A stretch of 64,000 nucleotides of DNA. It comes from Helianthus annuus (taxonomy: Eukaryota; Streptophyta; Magnoliopsida; Asterales; Asteraceae). Every line of letters begins with the position of its first letter. Position 1 is the stretch's first letter. The stretch spans positions 6,844,915 through 6,908,914 of the forward strand of contig NC_035448.2 of assembly GCF_002127325.2 (NCBI RefSeq), written 5' to 3'. The notes below the pieces were generated by a model. The model was not told where the DNA came from. It made no database searches and was given only the letters and a program-made list of their open reading frames with translations. Positions 1 through 10,859 of this stretch are shown here, piece by piece. Both the position numbers and the translations under genes were made by a program.

Positions 1-230
1 ACCGATGAACGGTCCGGGTTCCGTGATGTGAATACTGAAGCGCTTCTTGAGGCGGCTTGTGCATCATTTTACGACACATCTATCTCTGCGCTTGAGAAGC
101 TTGACGAGTGCCTGGATGCGCCTGACTATGTAGACGTTTACGGATGTTGTATGCTAATGTTGATGACTCGAAAGAGGAAGAGGTTGCTGGTGACGCCAAA
201 GGTGGCGCGGGTACCAGCAGTACAAAGTAG
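1..230 (+). pseudogene. 3' end of antisense extra ORF of the Tat element
   Basis: An open frame enters at base 1 and reads through an acidic segment with ALLEAACASFYDTSISALEK. Near 140 the frame must shift (one base appears lost in the run of T at about 140-142) to continue as LRMLYANVDDSKEEE and a Gly/Ser-rich tail ending at TAG 228-230. Without the shift translation runs on to 282 as an unrelated basic tail. It is convergent with gag-pol and lies between pol and the unseen 3' LTR, the place where some Tat elements carry an extra antisense ORF. I do not recognise a catalytic domain; some plant ORFs in this position carry a so-called gypsy-type transposase domain, but that part would be outside the window. 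Confidence 0.5.
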
Positions 231-803
231 GACTAGGTTGGCCTGCGTGCCCTTTTTTGTTTTCCTCTTATGTAAATGTTAGAACTTTACGTAAATCCTT
301 TGTACACCGCGTGGGTGTAAGAATTTTTTGAATATAAAGTTTAACTGTTGCTCAATTTGTACAAGTGTTTTTACTTCTTGCATGTTTGAACGTGTTTATG
401 CAGAACTCTACCCGTTGTAAACGCGGTTGAGTATACTCTATACCTTTGTCGTATGAGTGTTAGTCAATTCCAGTGTTTGTCCCGTTAGGGTTTAGGAATT
501 GTGTAGGTTTTGTAAAAACCCGTGTGTGTATCCGGCCGGATAGACACTTAATGTTTTGCCTTTGCTGGCCTATTACAATATTTGTGTGTGGTCATCACTT
601 TGTGTGGGTATTGCGAATGAAGACTTTGCCAATCTGTTTTTGCAGATACCACAAAGTGAAACACACATTTGTAATAGTAGTAACAAAAAATATTGCATTA
701 AATCGCTCGTTTATTTATTTGCAAATGGCCTGCGGCCCGATAGGTTACATGGAGATGTAAAGAACATGGCTTACATGTAGCAGCATCGAAGCTGTTGTGC
801 ATT
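231..803. other. Noncoding spacer between antisense ORF and pol
   Basis: Short open frames here show no recognisable protein. The stretch is T-rich on the plus strand and separates two convergent reading frames of the same retrotransposon. I see no polypurine tract that I would trust. Confidence 0.5.
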
Positions 804-3800
804 CTATGTGCGTGTGATAGTTTCGCCTTCTAAAGTTTGTAGTTTATATGCGCCTTTGCCCAAGACCTCTTTGATGAGGTAGGGTCCTTCCCAATTGGGG
901 GAAAGCTTTACTGGGCGTTCAGCGTCAGATTCTTCGTTATCGCGAAGGACGTAGTCTCCCGGGTTAAAGGTACAAACCCGTACGCGTGAATTGTAGTATT
1001 TTTCAAGCTTGGTTTTGTACGTGGCCTCGTTGATGGCAGCGTTTTCGCGCCTTTCTTCTAGGAGGTCCAAGTCAAGCCTGCGTGCTTCATTGTTGGCTAT
1101 TTTGTTGATAGCCAACATTCGAGGTGAAGAAAGACCTACTTCCGCGGGGATTACCGCTTCTGAGCCATAGACCAGGCTGAAGGGTGTCTCCCCGTTGCTC
1201 GTTTTTGGGCTAGTTCTGTGAGCCCATAAGATGCTTGGGAGTTCATCGACCCAGACACGCCTGGCTGTTCCCAACCTTGCTTTAATGCCTTCGACTAGAC
1301 TTTTATTGATACTCTCAACTTGGCCATTCCCTTGCGGGTGTGCCACGGAGGAGAATATGTGTTCAATATTTAGTTCTTCTAGCCATTTTTGAAATTCCTC
1401 AGCAGTAAAGTTGGTGCCGTTATCGGTAACGATGCACATTGGTAGACCGAAACGGCAGATGATGTGTTCCCAAATGAATTTCCTCGTTATCATAGCAGTG
1501 GTTGAGGCGAGTGGTTTTGCCTCTACCCATTTTGTGAAGTAATCGACAACTACAATGATAAATTTGACCGCACCTGGTGCGTCCGGGAAAGGTTCGACCA
1601 CGTCAATTGCCCATTTTTGAAATGGCCATGCGGTGGTAACCGGGATCAAGTTGTTCTTGGGGCGCAAAGTCTTGGGAGCATGTCGCTGACAATTAATAAA
1701 CTTGCGCAATTCTTTGACGGCATCCAGGTGCATGCCGGGCCAGTAATACCAAGCATTCATAATTTTAGCCACTACCATGCGTGGCCCTGCATGTATGCCA
1801 CACCTTCCCTCGTGTATCTCTCTAATGAGGTATGTGGCATCTTGGGGGTCGACGCAGCGTAGGAGTGGGCCCGGGTATGATTTACGGTATAGGATATCGT
1901 CTCCCATTTGATAATGGCACGCTTTGTATTGCAACTTACGTGCCTCTGACTTGCTTTCGGGAGTCACACCTGATTGCAAGTATGCAATGATTGGTGTCAT
2001 CCAGGATGTTGTACCGTACCGGATGACATTGACTTGGTGCAGGGGTACTGAGGGATTCTGCAGAATTTCAACGCGTACCTCTCGTGCCAGGTGCTGGAAG
2101 CTGGTGGATGCAAGTTTTGACAGTGCATCCGCGGATTTGTTTTCACTTCTGTTGATATGACGGATCTTGAAGGAAGTGAATTTTGATTTTAGTTGCAGAG
2201 CTTGCTCGAGGTAGAGGATCATGATATCCCCTTTTGCGGCATAGTTACCGCGCACCTGCCCTACGACTAACAAGGAGTCGACGTGTGCTTCCAGATGTTG
2301 TACACCGAGCTTGACTGCCAGACGTAGCCCTGCCAATAAAGCCTCATACTCCGCCTCGTTATTTGTGCTTTTAAAATCGAGGCGGATTGCCTAGGTAAGC
2401 TCTTGGCCATCAGGGCTGACGAATCGTAGACCTGCGCCTGCACCTTCCACGTTGGAGGCACCATCAGTAAAAAGTGCCCAAGTTTCCGAGGAGGATGGTG
2501 TTGGTGTAGGGTTTTGTTCTTCTTCGCATTCTTGGATGCGATTTGCCGGTACCTTGGCAACGAAATCAGCTAGGACTTGGCCTTTACTCGCGGGGCGCGG
2601 TTTATAGTTTAGTGTGTGCGCGCCCAGCTAGATTGCCCATTTTGCTAATCTCCCAGAGATCTCAGGTTTGGATAGGATCGGGCCGATCCTGTAGTTGGTT
2701 AACACCGTGATGACATGGTTTGCGAAGTAGCGTCGCAGCCGTCTTGACGCGTGTACTAGTGCTAGTACCAACTTTTCCATTATTGAATATCTTGTCTCTG
2801 GGTCGTTGAGCATTTTGCTGATGTAGTAGATGGGTGTTTGAACTCTCTCTCGTTCCACTATTAATACCGCACCAACCGCACTGTCTGCGGTGGATAGGTA
2901 TAATATAAGTGGTTCACCTTTATGTGGTGCGGTTAGAGTTGGGAGTTGTATCAAAAAACACTCTTTCATTTCCCGGAAAGCGTTTTCGGCCTCTGCGGTC
3001 CATTGGAATTGTTCTTTCTTTAGACAGTTCCGCAGGGTCTTGATGAAAGGATAAGACTTAGCTGCATGGTTGGCTAAGAATCTATTTAGTGCGGCTAGCC
3101 TGCCGGCTAGTCGTTGCATCTCTTTCATCGTTGAAGGTGATGGCATGCGCTCGATCGCCTGAACTTTTTCTGGGTTTACCTTGTATCCATCTTTGGTTAC
3201 GATGAATCCAAGGAATTTGCCTTCTTCCATTCCAAACGAGCATTTCCCTGGATTGAGCTTCATATTGACGCTTCGCAGAGTTTGGAATGTTCTTTCGATA
3301 TCGGTGAGCATGGTATCCTCTTCCATGCTCATGACGACTAGGTCGTCCATGTAGATTTCGACACTTTTGCTGATTTGCCCGCGGAAAGTGTCGTTCATCA
3401 CTTTTTGATAGGTTGCGCCCGCGTTGCGCAACCCAAATGGCATTTTTGTATAGCAGTAATTTCCGGTAGGGGTGCGGAATGCCGTTTTGTCTTCATCCTC
3501 GATTGCCATATGTACCTAGTGGTAGCCTTTGTAACAATCGAGGAAGCACTTCCATCGAAATGGTGCGAGGTTATCGACCTTTTCGTCGATTTCTGGAAGT
3601 GCGTAACAATCCTTGGGACAGGCTTTGTTGAGGTCTTTATAATCGACGCACATGCGCCAGCCCCCGGATGGTTTCTCTACCATGACTGGGTTGGACAACC
3701 AAGTCTGTTACTTGACTTCCCGCAGGATGCCTGCGGAGAGCAACTCTTCCACCTGCTCATGCATCGCCTGGTTTATTGCGGATCCAAGGTGGCGTTGGCC

Positions 3801-6335
3801 TTGGATCACGGGCTTGATACCTGGTAAGGTATTCAAGAAGTGTTGCGCGATTTCGCGTGGGACCCCAGTCATGTCTGCGGGTGCCCACGCAAAAATAACT
3901 TGGTTCCTGAAGAGAAGCTGCTTCAGGTGCACTCTGGTGTTGGGGGACAAGGCGTGGCCCAATGTGACATTTTGTTCTAGGTATCTTGCGTTGAGGACCC
4001 ATTTTTCTGGTTGGTTGTTGGGGGTCGGCCTTGCTATCTTGGTCGGACGCAGTACGTCTGACGCCATGACTTCCCTGCGTGCATAAATTATCGCAACCCC
4101 TGTTTCGGTTGGGAAACCGACTGCAGAATGGAGTACGGACGTAATCATGTTGAAGTCTCCTTGGGATTCTCTCCCAAGGAGCACGTCATATATGTAAGTA
4201 TGAGGTAAAACCATGAAATTTACCTCTTCTGTTCGTGTGTGCCTTCCGTTGGTGAGGCGCACAGGAAAAGTAATTTGGCCTAGGGGAAAGCCAGTTTCCC
4301 CTGCGAACCCGGCCAACGGGTAATCCACTGCTTGCAACCGATCTTTGTCTTCCTGATCGAACTGGTTGAAGCACTGCTCGTATATGATATCAGAAGTACT
4401 GCCCGGGTCGATGAATAATCGCTCGGTGCAGTAATGAGCTAGTTGGCCAGTAATAACGACGGCGCGCCTGTCGCGCGGACCGCCTCGGACTTTTGGGAAG
4501 ACGACTTGCTCGTCTTTACAGTCATTGTCCGGTCTTCTCGCCGTCTTGCGCGGCCTTTCTTTGCCTCCGTTGATCATATGGGTTGAGGTCACGTACATGG
4601 TCCTCTTCCCTGAGGAGGTGCCTTCGCCGTGGGGGGTAATACGCCTGGTGGGTTTTTGCCCACCGGGCAACAGATGTTGCAGCTTCCCCTCCTTTAAGGC
4701 TCGCTCAATCTCCAGCCGGAGACTGATGCAGTTATTTGTTGCGTGGCCCGAGTCCTTGTGATAGTCACAATAGAGAGTGAGGTCCTGGTTTTTCTTGAAC
4801 TTCATCGGTTGGGCCGGTCGCAGAAAATGCGCGTCCGTAAGCAGGACGTCGCTTGGTGACTGGGTAATCTCGGTCCAGTTACGATCTCGAGATTGTTTTT
4901 TCGACGCCCGGTTTTCACGCTGGGCGTTGATGGTTGCCCTTGCGTCAGGCTGGCTGTTGTGCGGGATGTATGGTTTGGAGTCACTGCCGCGATTCCAAGT
5001 GTCCCGGTTGCGCTTATTATTGCGCTTAGTCTCTTGGCGGGAGGACTATCCTTCCACCTGGGGTGGTGCCTTGCCAACATGCGGTTTAAGGGACCGCTGA
5101 GTCTGGGCATATGTCTTGACTGCAGTCATGACATCTTCCCATTTCTTTGGTAATCCGTCCTTGCCAGAGAGAGTTATAACCATCTGATCATCTCTAACCG
5201 CAACGATGAAGTGGTTACGTGCCATTTGGTCGGCAACGTCGCCTATCTCTAGGCATTCTTTGTTGAATCGGACGACGAACGCTTCTATTGATTCGTCGTC
5301 CCTGCGCCAGATGTTCATGACGTCCATGGAATCACGTTCATGGCGTTGTTGCTAACTAAAATGCGCGAGGAACTTAGCTTCTAAGTTCTCGAATGAGGCC
5401 AGTGACGCGACTGGCAAAGAATCGAATCAAGCCCTCGCCAGGCCCGTGAGGGTCTGGGGGAAAAATTGACACCAGGTGGGTTCGTCCCACTTGCCGTTAC
5501 ATCCCGCGCCGGTGAAGATATTTCTGTAGTCGTCCGGATCGGACGAACCATTGTATTTCCCAATGTTTAATGGGAATTTCGTGGTGCTGACATCGGCGTT
5601 GACGATTCTTGGGACGAACTTGGAGTTTTCGACCGCAGATTTCGGCCTATAGGGCAGGCTCTCGGGGCGCTTCGCAGCCCCGAGGTATGTGTTGCGGGGG
5701 TGAGTGGGAGGAACATAGTGCCATCCTCCCGGTCTGCTGCTGGTAGCATGAGATTCCCCGCAATATGTATGGTCGTCCGGGTCGGTACGGCCATATCCTT
5801 CGTGATGGGACTGCGGTCCCAGCCGGCTTTGAATGCCGGAGCCGTGGTGGGCTGTGGATTGCCGCCTGTTATCGCCTTGAGGGCCCAGACGGATTTGTAT
5901 TGGGCCTCTGGCACGAGACCCATATGAGGAATCATCCTCATCGATTGTGCGGACCTCACAGTAAGAGGATCCGCGGTCCTCCCGCCTGCTTCAGGAGGCT
6001 GGGCATGAAGGAACCCTGCCGTCGTATTGTAAAATACGACTCGCATGGGTATGTGGTGCCGGGGTAGGCCCGGCTTGTACTTGCGCTTCCGCGCAAGCTC
6101 GATTGTATGTTGCGGCCAGTAGGGCTGCCTGCTGGTCATACCAGGCATGAGGATTCATGTCTGGAGGGATCACAGATGCGTATTGTGAGAGATCGTGTCC
6201 AAACGTAAGGGATGCGCCCCCTTGCGTTGATGTGCCAATGTGGCCAGGATTTTGGGCTGGAGGAGCAGTCCCCACAGGCCCTGGGTTGGTGGGGTTTAGG
6301 CTATCCCCTGTATTGTTGTTTAGACGATCTGACAT
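804..6335 (-). pseudogene. gag-pol polyprotein of Tat retrotransposon, eight in-frame stops
   Basis: One reading frame runs from ATG 6335 to the stop at 804 with no frameshift that I can see. Gag occupies about 6335-4700, with a CX2HX4GHX4C knuckle near 4730. An aspartic protease DPGST motif follows near 4400. Reverse transcriptase has the YMDD box at 3342-3353, then the first RNase H. A second RNase H at about 2480-2080 keeps its D, E, D, D residues. Integrase follows, with DNG and NGQVE motifs near 1430 and 1330. In-frame stops lie at 5991, 5427, 5352, 5046, 3708, 3516, 2628 and 2391 (low coordinate of each). In the integrase zinc finger (near 1690) one cysteine of the CxxC pair appears to be Phe. 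The copy cannot make a full polyprotein. Confidence 0.9.
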
Positions 6336-6381
6336 GATCTTTTGAGAGGGAGAGGGATGGTTAAAAAAGTGCTAAAAGTAG

Positions 6382-6393
6382 CGGTGGGCGCCA
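6382..6393 (-). other. tRNA primer binding site
   Basis: On the minus strand TGGCGCCCACCG follows the 5' LTR after one base. TGG at the start matches the CCA end of a tRNA, and TGGCGCC is a common start of Ty3/gypsy primer sites in plants. The gag ATG is only about 46 bases further on. Confidence 0.7.
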
Positions 6394-6394
6394 A

Positions 6395-7206
6395 TGATGA
6401 AACAATGGTTAACCGGGCAGGGTTAACACACTGGTCTCGTCAAGAAGGGTTAATCCCTTCCTCTCGATGATCGCTGGTTGGATCGTCTGCTGGTTGATCT
6501 CCTACACAAGGAAACAAACCGTGACTCGTAACAAGGAGGATGGGGTGGGGGGGTGCTCCTTGTTACCACTCTCCGGCGTGAGAATCAGTAGTCTGCTTGG
6601 GAAGCAAAGTATGATAGTAGTAGTAGTGAGAGAGTTGTGAAGAGATAACTCAAACCTGGTTTGGGGTTGGTATTTATAGCCGAGGAGTGAAGGAGGAGGT
6701 GAACGGATAGACTGACGACATGCTGCACCTTTGCAGGTGTGTCAGGCTTGTCGGTTGTGGAGGTGAAGCCACGTCAGTCTGTCGCTTACGTAGACCTGAC
6801 AGGCGGCTGTCATACTTGTTCTGTGGTGTCAGTCCCACTTGCTGAGTGCACAGGATGCGGTGCGGGCCGCATCGCTGCTTGCGGTAACTCTAGATGTTCC
6901 CGCGTCTCATGCTTTGATCAAGAAATACGCGAGATGTGGTGCCAAGCCGCATCGTCGTCTGTGGTGACTGTTGTTGTTGTCTGTATCCCTTGTCGTGACA
7001 AAAATGCCCATATGATGCGGCGCCAGCCGCATCGCTATGTACATCTGCTTTCACACACAAGGTAAGGCTTCTTCCTATCCTTTGACTGATTGGATTCGAA
7101 GGATGCGTCCGCATGGACGCAGTTCATTGCTTGTAGGGGTTATTTTAATAAGGGTAATGGTCACTCACGGTTTATCTGGCGCGAGGTTTAGGACCATACC
7201 CCTTCA
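6395..7206 (-). repeat. 5' LTR of the Tat element
   Basis: The inner edge is set by the primer site: on the minus strand the LTR ends in CA one base before it. The outer edge is a proposal: TGAAGGGG on the minus strand at 7206. The partner LTR is outside the window, so the outer limit could be wrong by tens of bases. A TATA box sits in the expected place. Confidence 0.6.
6671..6679 (-). promoter_or_regulatory. TATA box of the Tat LTR
   Basis: The minus strand reads CTATAAATAC here, 280 bases before the LTR inner edge. That fits a U3/R border with transcription starting about 30 bases further on. Confidence 0.65.
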
Positions 7207-8107
7207 GACGCTATTTTCAAAACATGGATCAAACCGGGACTGCCAAAATCCTTTTTATTATATATCGTTCGTTTAGCAAATCAATAAGAGACAAATAACC
7301 CAACTAATAAAACATATACGGATTAGTGAAGTGTGGTAGACATGTGAGAAAACGACAACAAATCTCAGATTAAAGATTTACATGAATCTTCATTTAATAA
7401 GAATATCGTGAGTTGTCACCAACTCATTCAGTTCATTAGTTGTTTGTTTATGTATTGAATTTCAGCAAAACAAAAAGGAAACTTGATTACTATTATGTGA
7501 GGTTTTCCCTTCAGCATTTACTCCATGCTTTGTAATTTTCAAAACTTGATAATGCCCGCCATATTTGGAATTTCCTACATAAAAACAGCATGTGTAACAT
7601 TTTAATCATTCGATAATATATCAATTTTCTTTAAAAAACAAGGCTATGTATAACAATGATAGACCGACAGTTTCGAAAGTGTTGGAGGTGGTAAAATCGG
7701 TTGGGTTTTTTGAGTTAAAAATAGGTCGAAAGAGATGTCCTTGACATGGGAAGATTGGAGTACTTTTTCGTGTTTTACCTAGTTGGATTCCGTCCCAGTT
7801 GGTATATTATCTGTTTTCTTGATTCTGTAATTTTTTTGTGTCTAACGCCTTAATAGTTTTGAATAAAAATTATGTTAGCTGTTAAAAAAATATATATATC
7901 TTTTTGACTTTCAACTCACGTTATAAGCGACCTTACATGATTACTTTTCTTGTTAAGAGGATAATGACATTTGAGGTCATAACGACATTTAAAAAAGATA
8001 AATATATCAAGTGGATGTATTGATAATAAATATTTTGCAAGCACAAGTTCCATGCATACATAAAGCAAAGTGAAGAGCAACATATTTGTATAATTATATT
8101 ATACACA
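7207..8107. other. AT-rich intergenic DNA
   Basis: I see no gene, RNA or clear element. Short AT-rich runs and a TATATATAT stretch near 7890 are the only visible structure. Confidence 0.4.
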
Positions 8108-8312
8108 TCTTCTTATACTAATAAACAAAAATCTTTTTGTACACGTGTTACTTTCTGATGCTTCCTCCCTTTTAATAATAGTATTACATATTAATTTTTA
8201 TACACAAAATATAATATAATATTAATTAATATAGTTAGAGATAAACGTATAAATTTAAATTTAATTAATAACTAGAATTACGACCCGCCGCAATGCGGCG
8301 GGGATTCTTTAG
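8108..8312 (+). mobile_element. Possible miniature Helitron
   Basis: It starts TCTTCTTATACTAATAAAC after an A. Near its end there is a GC-rich hairpin, CCGCCGC-AAT-GCGGCGG at 8285-8301, followed by TTCTTTAG and then T. A 3' hairpin shortly before a CTRR-type end inserted between A and T is the Helitron pattern. The end here is TTAG rather than CTAG, so it is a weak case. Confidence 0.35.
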
Positions 8313-9425
8313 TTATAACTAAGTCGATTTAGAACCCGCACGTTATGTTGAACCTGTGAAACGGGGAAAAAATAGACGATGTAAAAACGTTCACTCACAC
8401 ACGCACGTCGCGTCGTGTTAACTCGGAAAATTTAGAACGAAACGTAAAAACGTTAAACCAAAGACGCAAGTTGCGACGTGTTAAGTCACAAAATTTAGAA
8501 CGAAGCATAAAGCGAAAAATTTGCGGAAAATGAAAACTATAAGGACCAAATTTGAAAGTAAAAAGAGTTGTGAGGATATATTGCAAAAGATAAAAAGTTT
8601 TGGGTTAAAGTACAAAACAAATAGTTTTGGGTTAAAAGTAATTCATGAAATACTTTTGGATGAAAATTAAAAAAAATATATTTTTTTTTGAAAAACCCCC
8701 AAAGCCAAGGTTATAACAACCATATGCATAACCATTTTTTCTTTAAAAACCCTCCCAGGGGCGTAAAACCGTGCCAAATAGCATTAATGCCACATTGCCG
8801 CAGCGACCACCAACACTGAAGTTGCGGCGTGTTTATGTGAATAAATTAGACCGAAACGCTAAACATGGAAATTAATAACTAAGTCGATCTAGGACCCGCA
8901 CGTTATGTCGAACTTGTCAAACGGGGAAATAATAGACGATGTAAAAACGTTGAACCACACACGCACGTTGCGTCGTGTTAACACACAAAGTTTAGAACGA
9001 AACGTAAAAACGTTACACCACGCACACACGTTGCGATGTAGGACCCGCACGTTATGTCGAACTTGTCAAACGGGGAAATAATAGACGATGTAAAAACGTT
9101 GAACCACACACGCACGTTGCGTCGTGTTAACACACAAAGTTTAGAACGAAACGTAAAAACGTTACACCACGCACACACGTTGCGATGTGTTAACCCACAA
9201 AATTCAAACCGAAGCATAAAGCGAAAAATTTGCGAAAAAATGAAAACTATAAAGGACTAAAGTTGAAAGTAAAAAAAGTTGTGAGGATAGATAGTAAAAG
9301 ATAAAAAGTTTGGGTTAAAAGTAAAGAAAACAAATAGTTTTGGGTTAAATGTAATTTAGCAAATACCTTAGGGTGAAAAGGAAAAATATCAAATTTTTTT
9401 GAAAAACTCCCAAAGCATTGGGTAC
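8313..9425. repeat. Large diverged direct repeat
   Basis: A block at about 8320-8700 recurs at about 8876-9415. Both begin near AACTAAGTCGAT and share ACCCGCACGTTATG, ATAGACGATGTAAAAACGTT, a stretch with AAGCATAAAGCGAAAAATTT, a TTTTGGGTTAAA motif, and GAAAAACTCCCAAAGC-like ends. The second block is longer because it holds an internal tandem duplication. The intervening 8701-8875 is not part of the repeat. Confidence 0.75.
8891..9188. repeat. 149-bp tandem duplication
   Basis: Two adjacent, nearly identical 149-bp copies begin at 8891 and 9040 with AGGACCCGCACGTTATGTCG and end TTGCGATGT. The first diverged block (8320 onward) has only one copy, so this doubling happened after the larger duplication. 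Confidence 0.85.
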
Positions 9426-9514
9426 AAGGCATATATGCACAAAAGGTTGCTAATTTATAGTTTTTTAATTATCTATAACAAATATAAATGTATCAAATAA
9501 TATAATAAGTATAA

Positions 9515-9745
9515 TCAGCGAAAGCTTGTGAGGATAATCAGCATGTCTTTGTCCCCCTGGCGTTTGACACGTTCGGCTCCTTAGCGCCGGAGGCAGTTCG
9601 GTTCTTGTCTAGAGTGCAGCGTGTGGTCCATAGCAACTTTTCGACCCCTCAGGGGCGGGGCTTTGTTTTTAGTAGATTAGGGTTTTCTATTCAGAAAGGG
9701 ATGGCGGCACAGTTTGTTGCTCGTCTACCTGCTATCCTTATGTAA
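9515..9745 (+). pseudogene. Fragment resembling a mobile-element-associated C-terminus
   Basis: A 76-codon open stretch ends at TAA 9743-9745 and contains LAFDTFGSLAPEAVRFL, RVQRVVHSN and GMAAQFVARLPAI. It resembles a C-terminal segment I recall from many plant proteins annotated as transposon-derived or reverse-transcriptase related; I cannot name the family with certainty. There is no start codon or upstream body, and a stop lies at 9512, so it is a truncated remnant. An (AT)n tract follows closely. Confidence 0.45.
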
Positions 9746-9779
9746 TTTGCCCTGATGATTGGAAAAAAAATTTAAGATT

Positions 9780-9782
<3 letters not shown>

Positions 9783-9826
<44 letters not shown>
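9783..9826. repeat. (AT)n microsatellite
   Basis: About 22 uninterrupted AT dinucleotides. Confidence 0.95.
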
Positions 9827-9829
<3 letters not shown>

Positions 9830-10820
9830 GAGATCAAACGTATAATTTCAAATTTAACTAATAGTAAATTACTTTTTGAGTCCCTATGTTTTAGTGGTTT
9901 TAATCATTTGAATCCAAAATCAAAAAGTTTAACGTCCCGAGTCTATAACCGCTCATTCACACCCCCTGTAAAAAAAATTCAAAAAACCTTTTGTAAGGCC
10001 AAGTTCTCTTATAAGTTCTCACAACTTGTCGAAATTTTCATTTTACCCTATCTTTAAAGCGAACACTAAATGGTTTTTAAAAGACATTTTTTTTTGCTAT
10101 TAAATATATAACATTATATTTACTTAAGTCGTGTAATACACATGTTCAATATTTTCTTCCAATTTTAAATTTATGTTACTTTCAATATGTTTTCATCTTA
10201 AAAAATGGTCCAACTTCCTAATAACATTGAGTTTTAAATATTAAACTTAATTTCAATCATATTACGCAACTAAAGACATTATCATCATGCTAAATAAAGA
10301 CATTATATAATATTATAAAAATTTTAATTGAATATTTAAATGTCAACTACTAATTAAAAAAGTTGTTGTAGACGCTCAAATTTATAGTTTAAAAAACTTT
10401 AGTCCTACTTTTTTAAACGTATACTTTATTTTTAGTATGATTTTTTTAATATGTAGTATTTTCTATATAATGATGATATTCGTATCTTGTCTCATGATCC
10501 ATATATCTAAAAGTAGTATTTATATCAAAGTATTATACATAGTAGAATTTAATTACAATTCATTTACCATAACCTCATAACTTATATTATTTTTAAAAAT
10601 ACTTACAATTTTATGATCATTATTTTTTTATTTTTTAGTGTTACTTCTTTTGAAAACATAATAAAATGGATTGTAGTATCTCAAAAGATAAAAGATAAGT
10701 GAAAACTTAGAAAATTATTTTGAATAGCGAAAATATAGCTGTTCTTTTGTTTTACTATTTTATCTAAATAAGTCATTTCATTAATAAGGATTATATACAA
10801 GTTTATAATTTATATTTTTT
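9827..10820. other. AT-rich DNA, probably Helitron body
   Basis: No gene is visible. It leads into the Helitron-type end that follows, but I could not place that element's 5' end. Confidence 0.35.
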
Positions 10821-10859
10821 CGACATTTAACCCGTGTAATACACAGGGTTGTAAGCTAG
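10821..10859 (+). mobile_element. Helitron 3' terminus
   Basis: A short hairpin (CCCGTGT-AAT-ACACAGGG, 10831-10848) is followed by TTGTAAG, then CTAG at 10856-10859, then a T. This is the canonical Helitron 3' arrangement. The same design with a better stem occurs at 30312-30339. Confidence 0.6.

Larger units (their letters stand above)
1..7206 (-). mobile_element. Ty3/gypsy LTR retrotransposon, Tat lineage (partial)
   Basis: Going leftward on the minus strand the order is 5' LTR, tRNA primer site, gag, protease, reverse transcriptase, RNase H, a second RNase H, integrase, a spacer, and an ORF running the opposite way. The 3' LTR lies beyond position 1. A second RNase H domain between the ordinary RNase H and integrase, no chromodomain, and an extra antisense ORF after pol are known traits of the Tat lineage; the domains are read from the sequence and the lineage is inferred. 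Eight stop codons in gag-pol make this copy non-autonomous. Target duplications cannot be checked because one end is missing. Confidence 0.88.

Noticed and set aside
3652..4086. Plus-strand frames opposite the protease and reverse transcriptase
   Set aside because: They are antisense to conserved pol motifs and resemble no protein.
5567..6148. Minus-strand 193-codon frame in gag
   Set aside because: The real gag frame is offset by one base and continues in phase with the rest of pol; this frame is a shadow.
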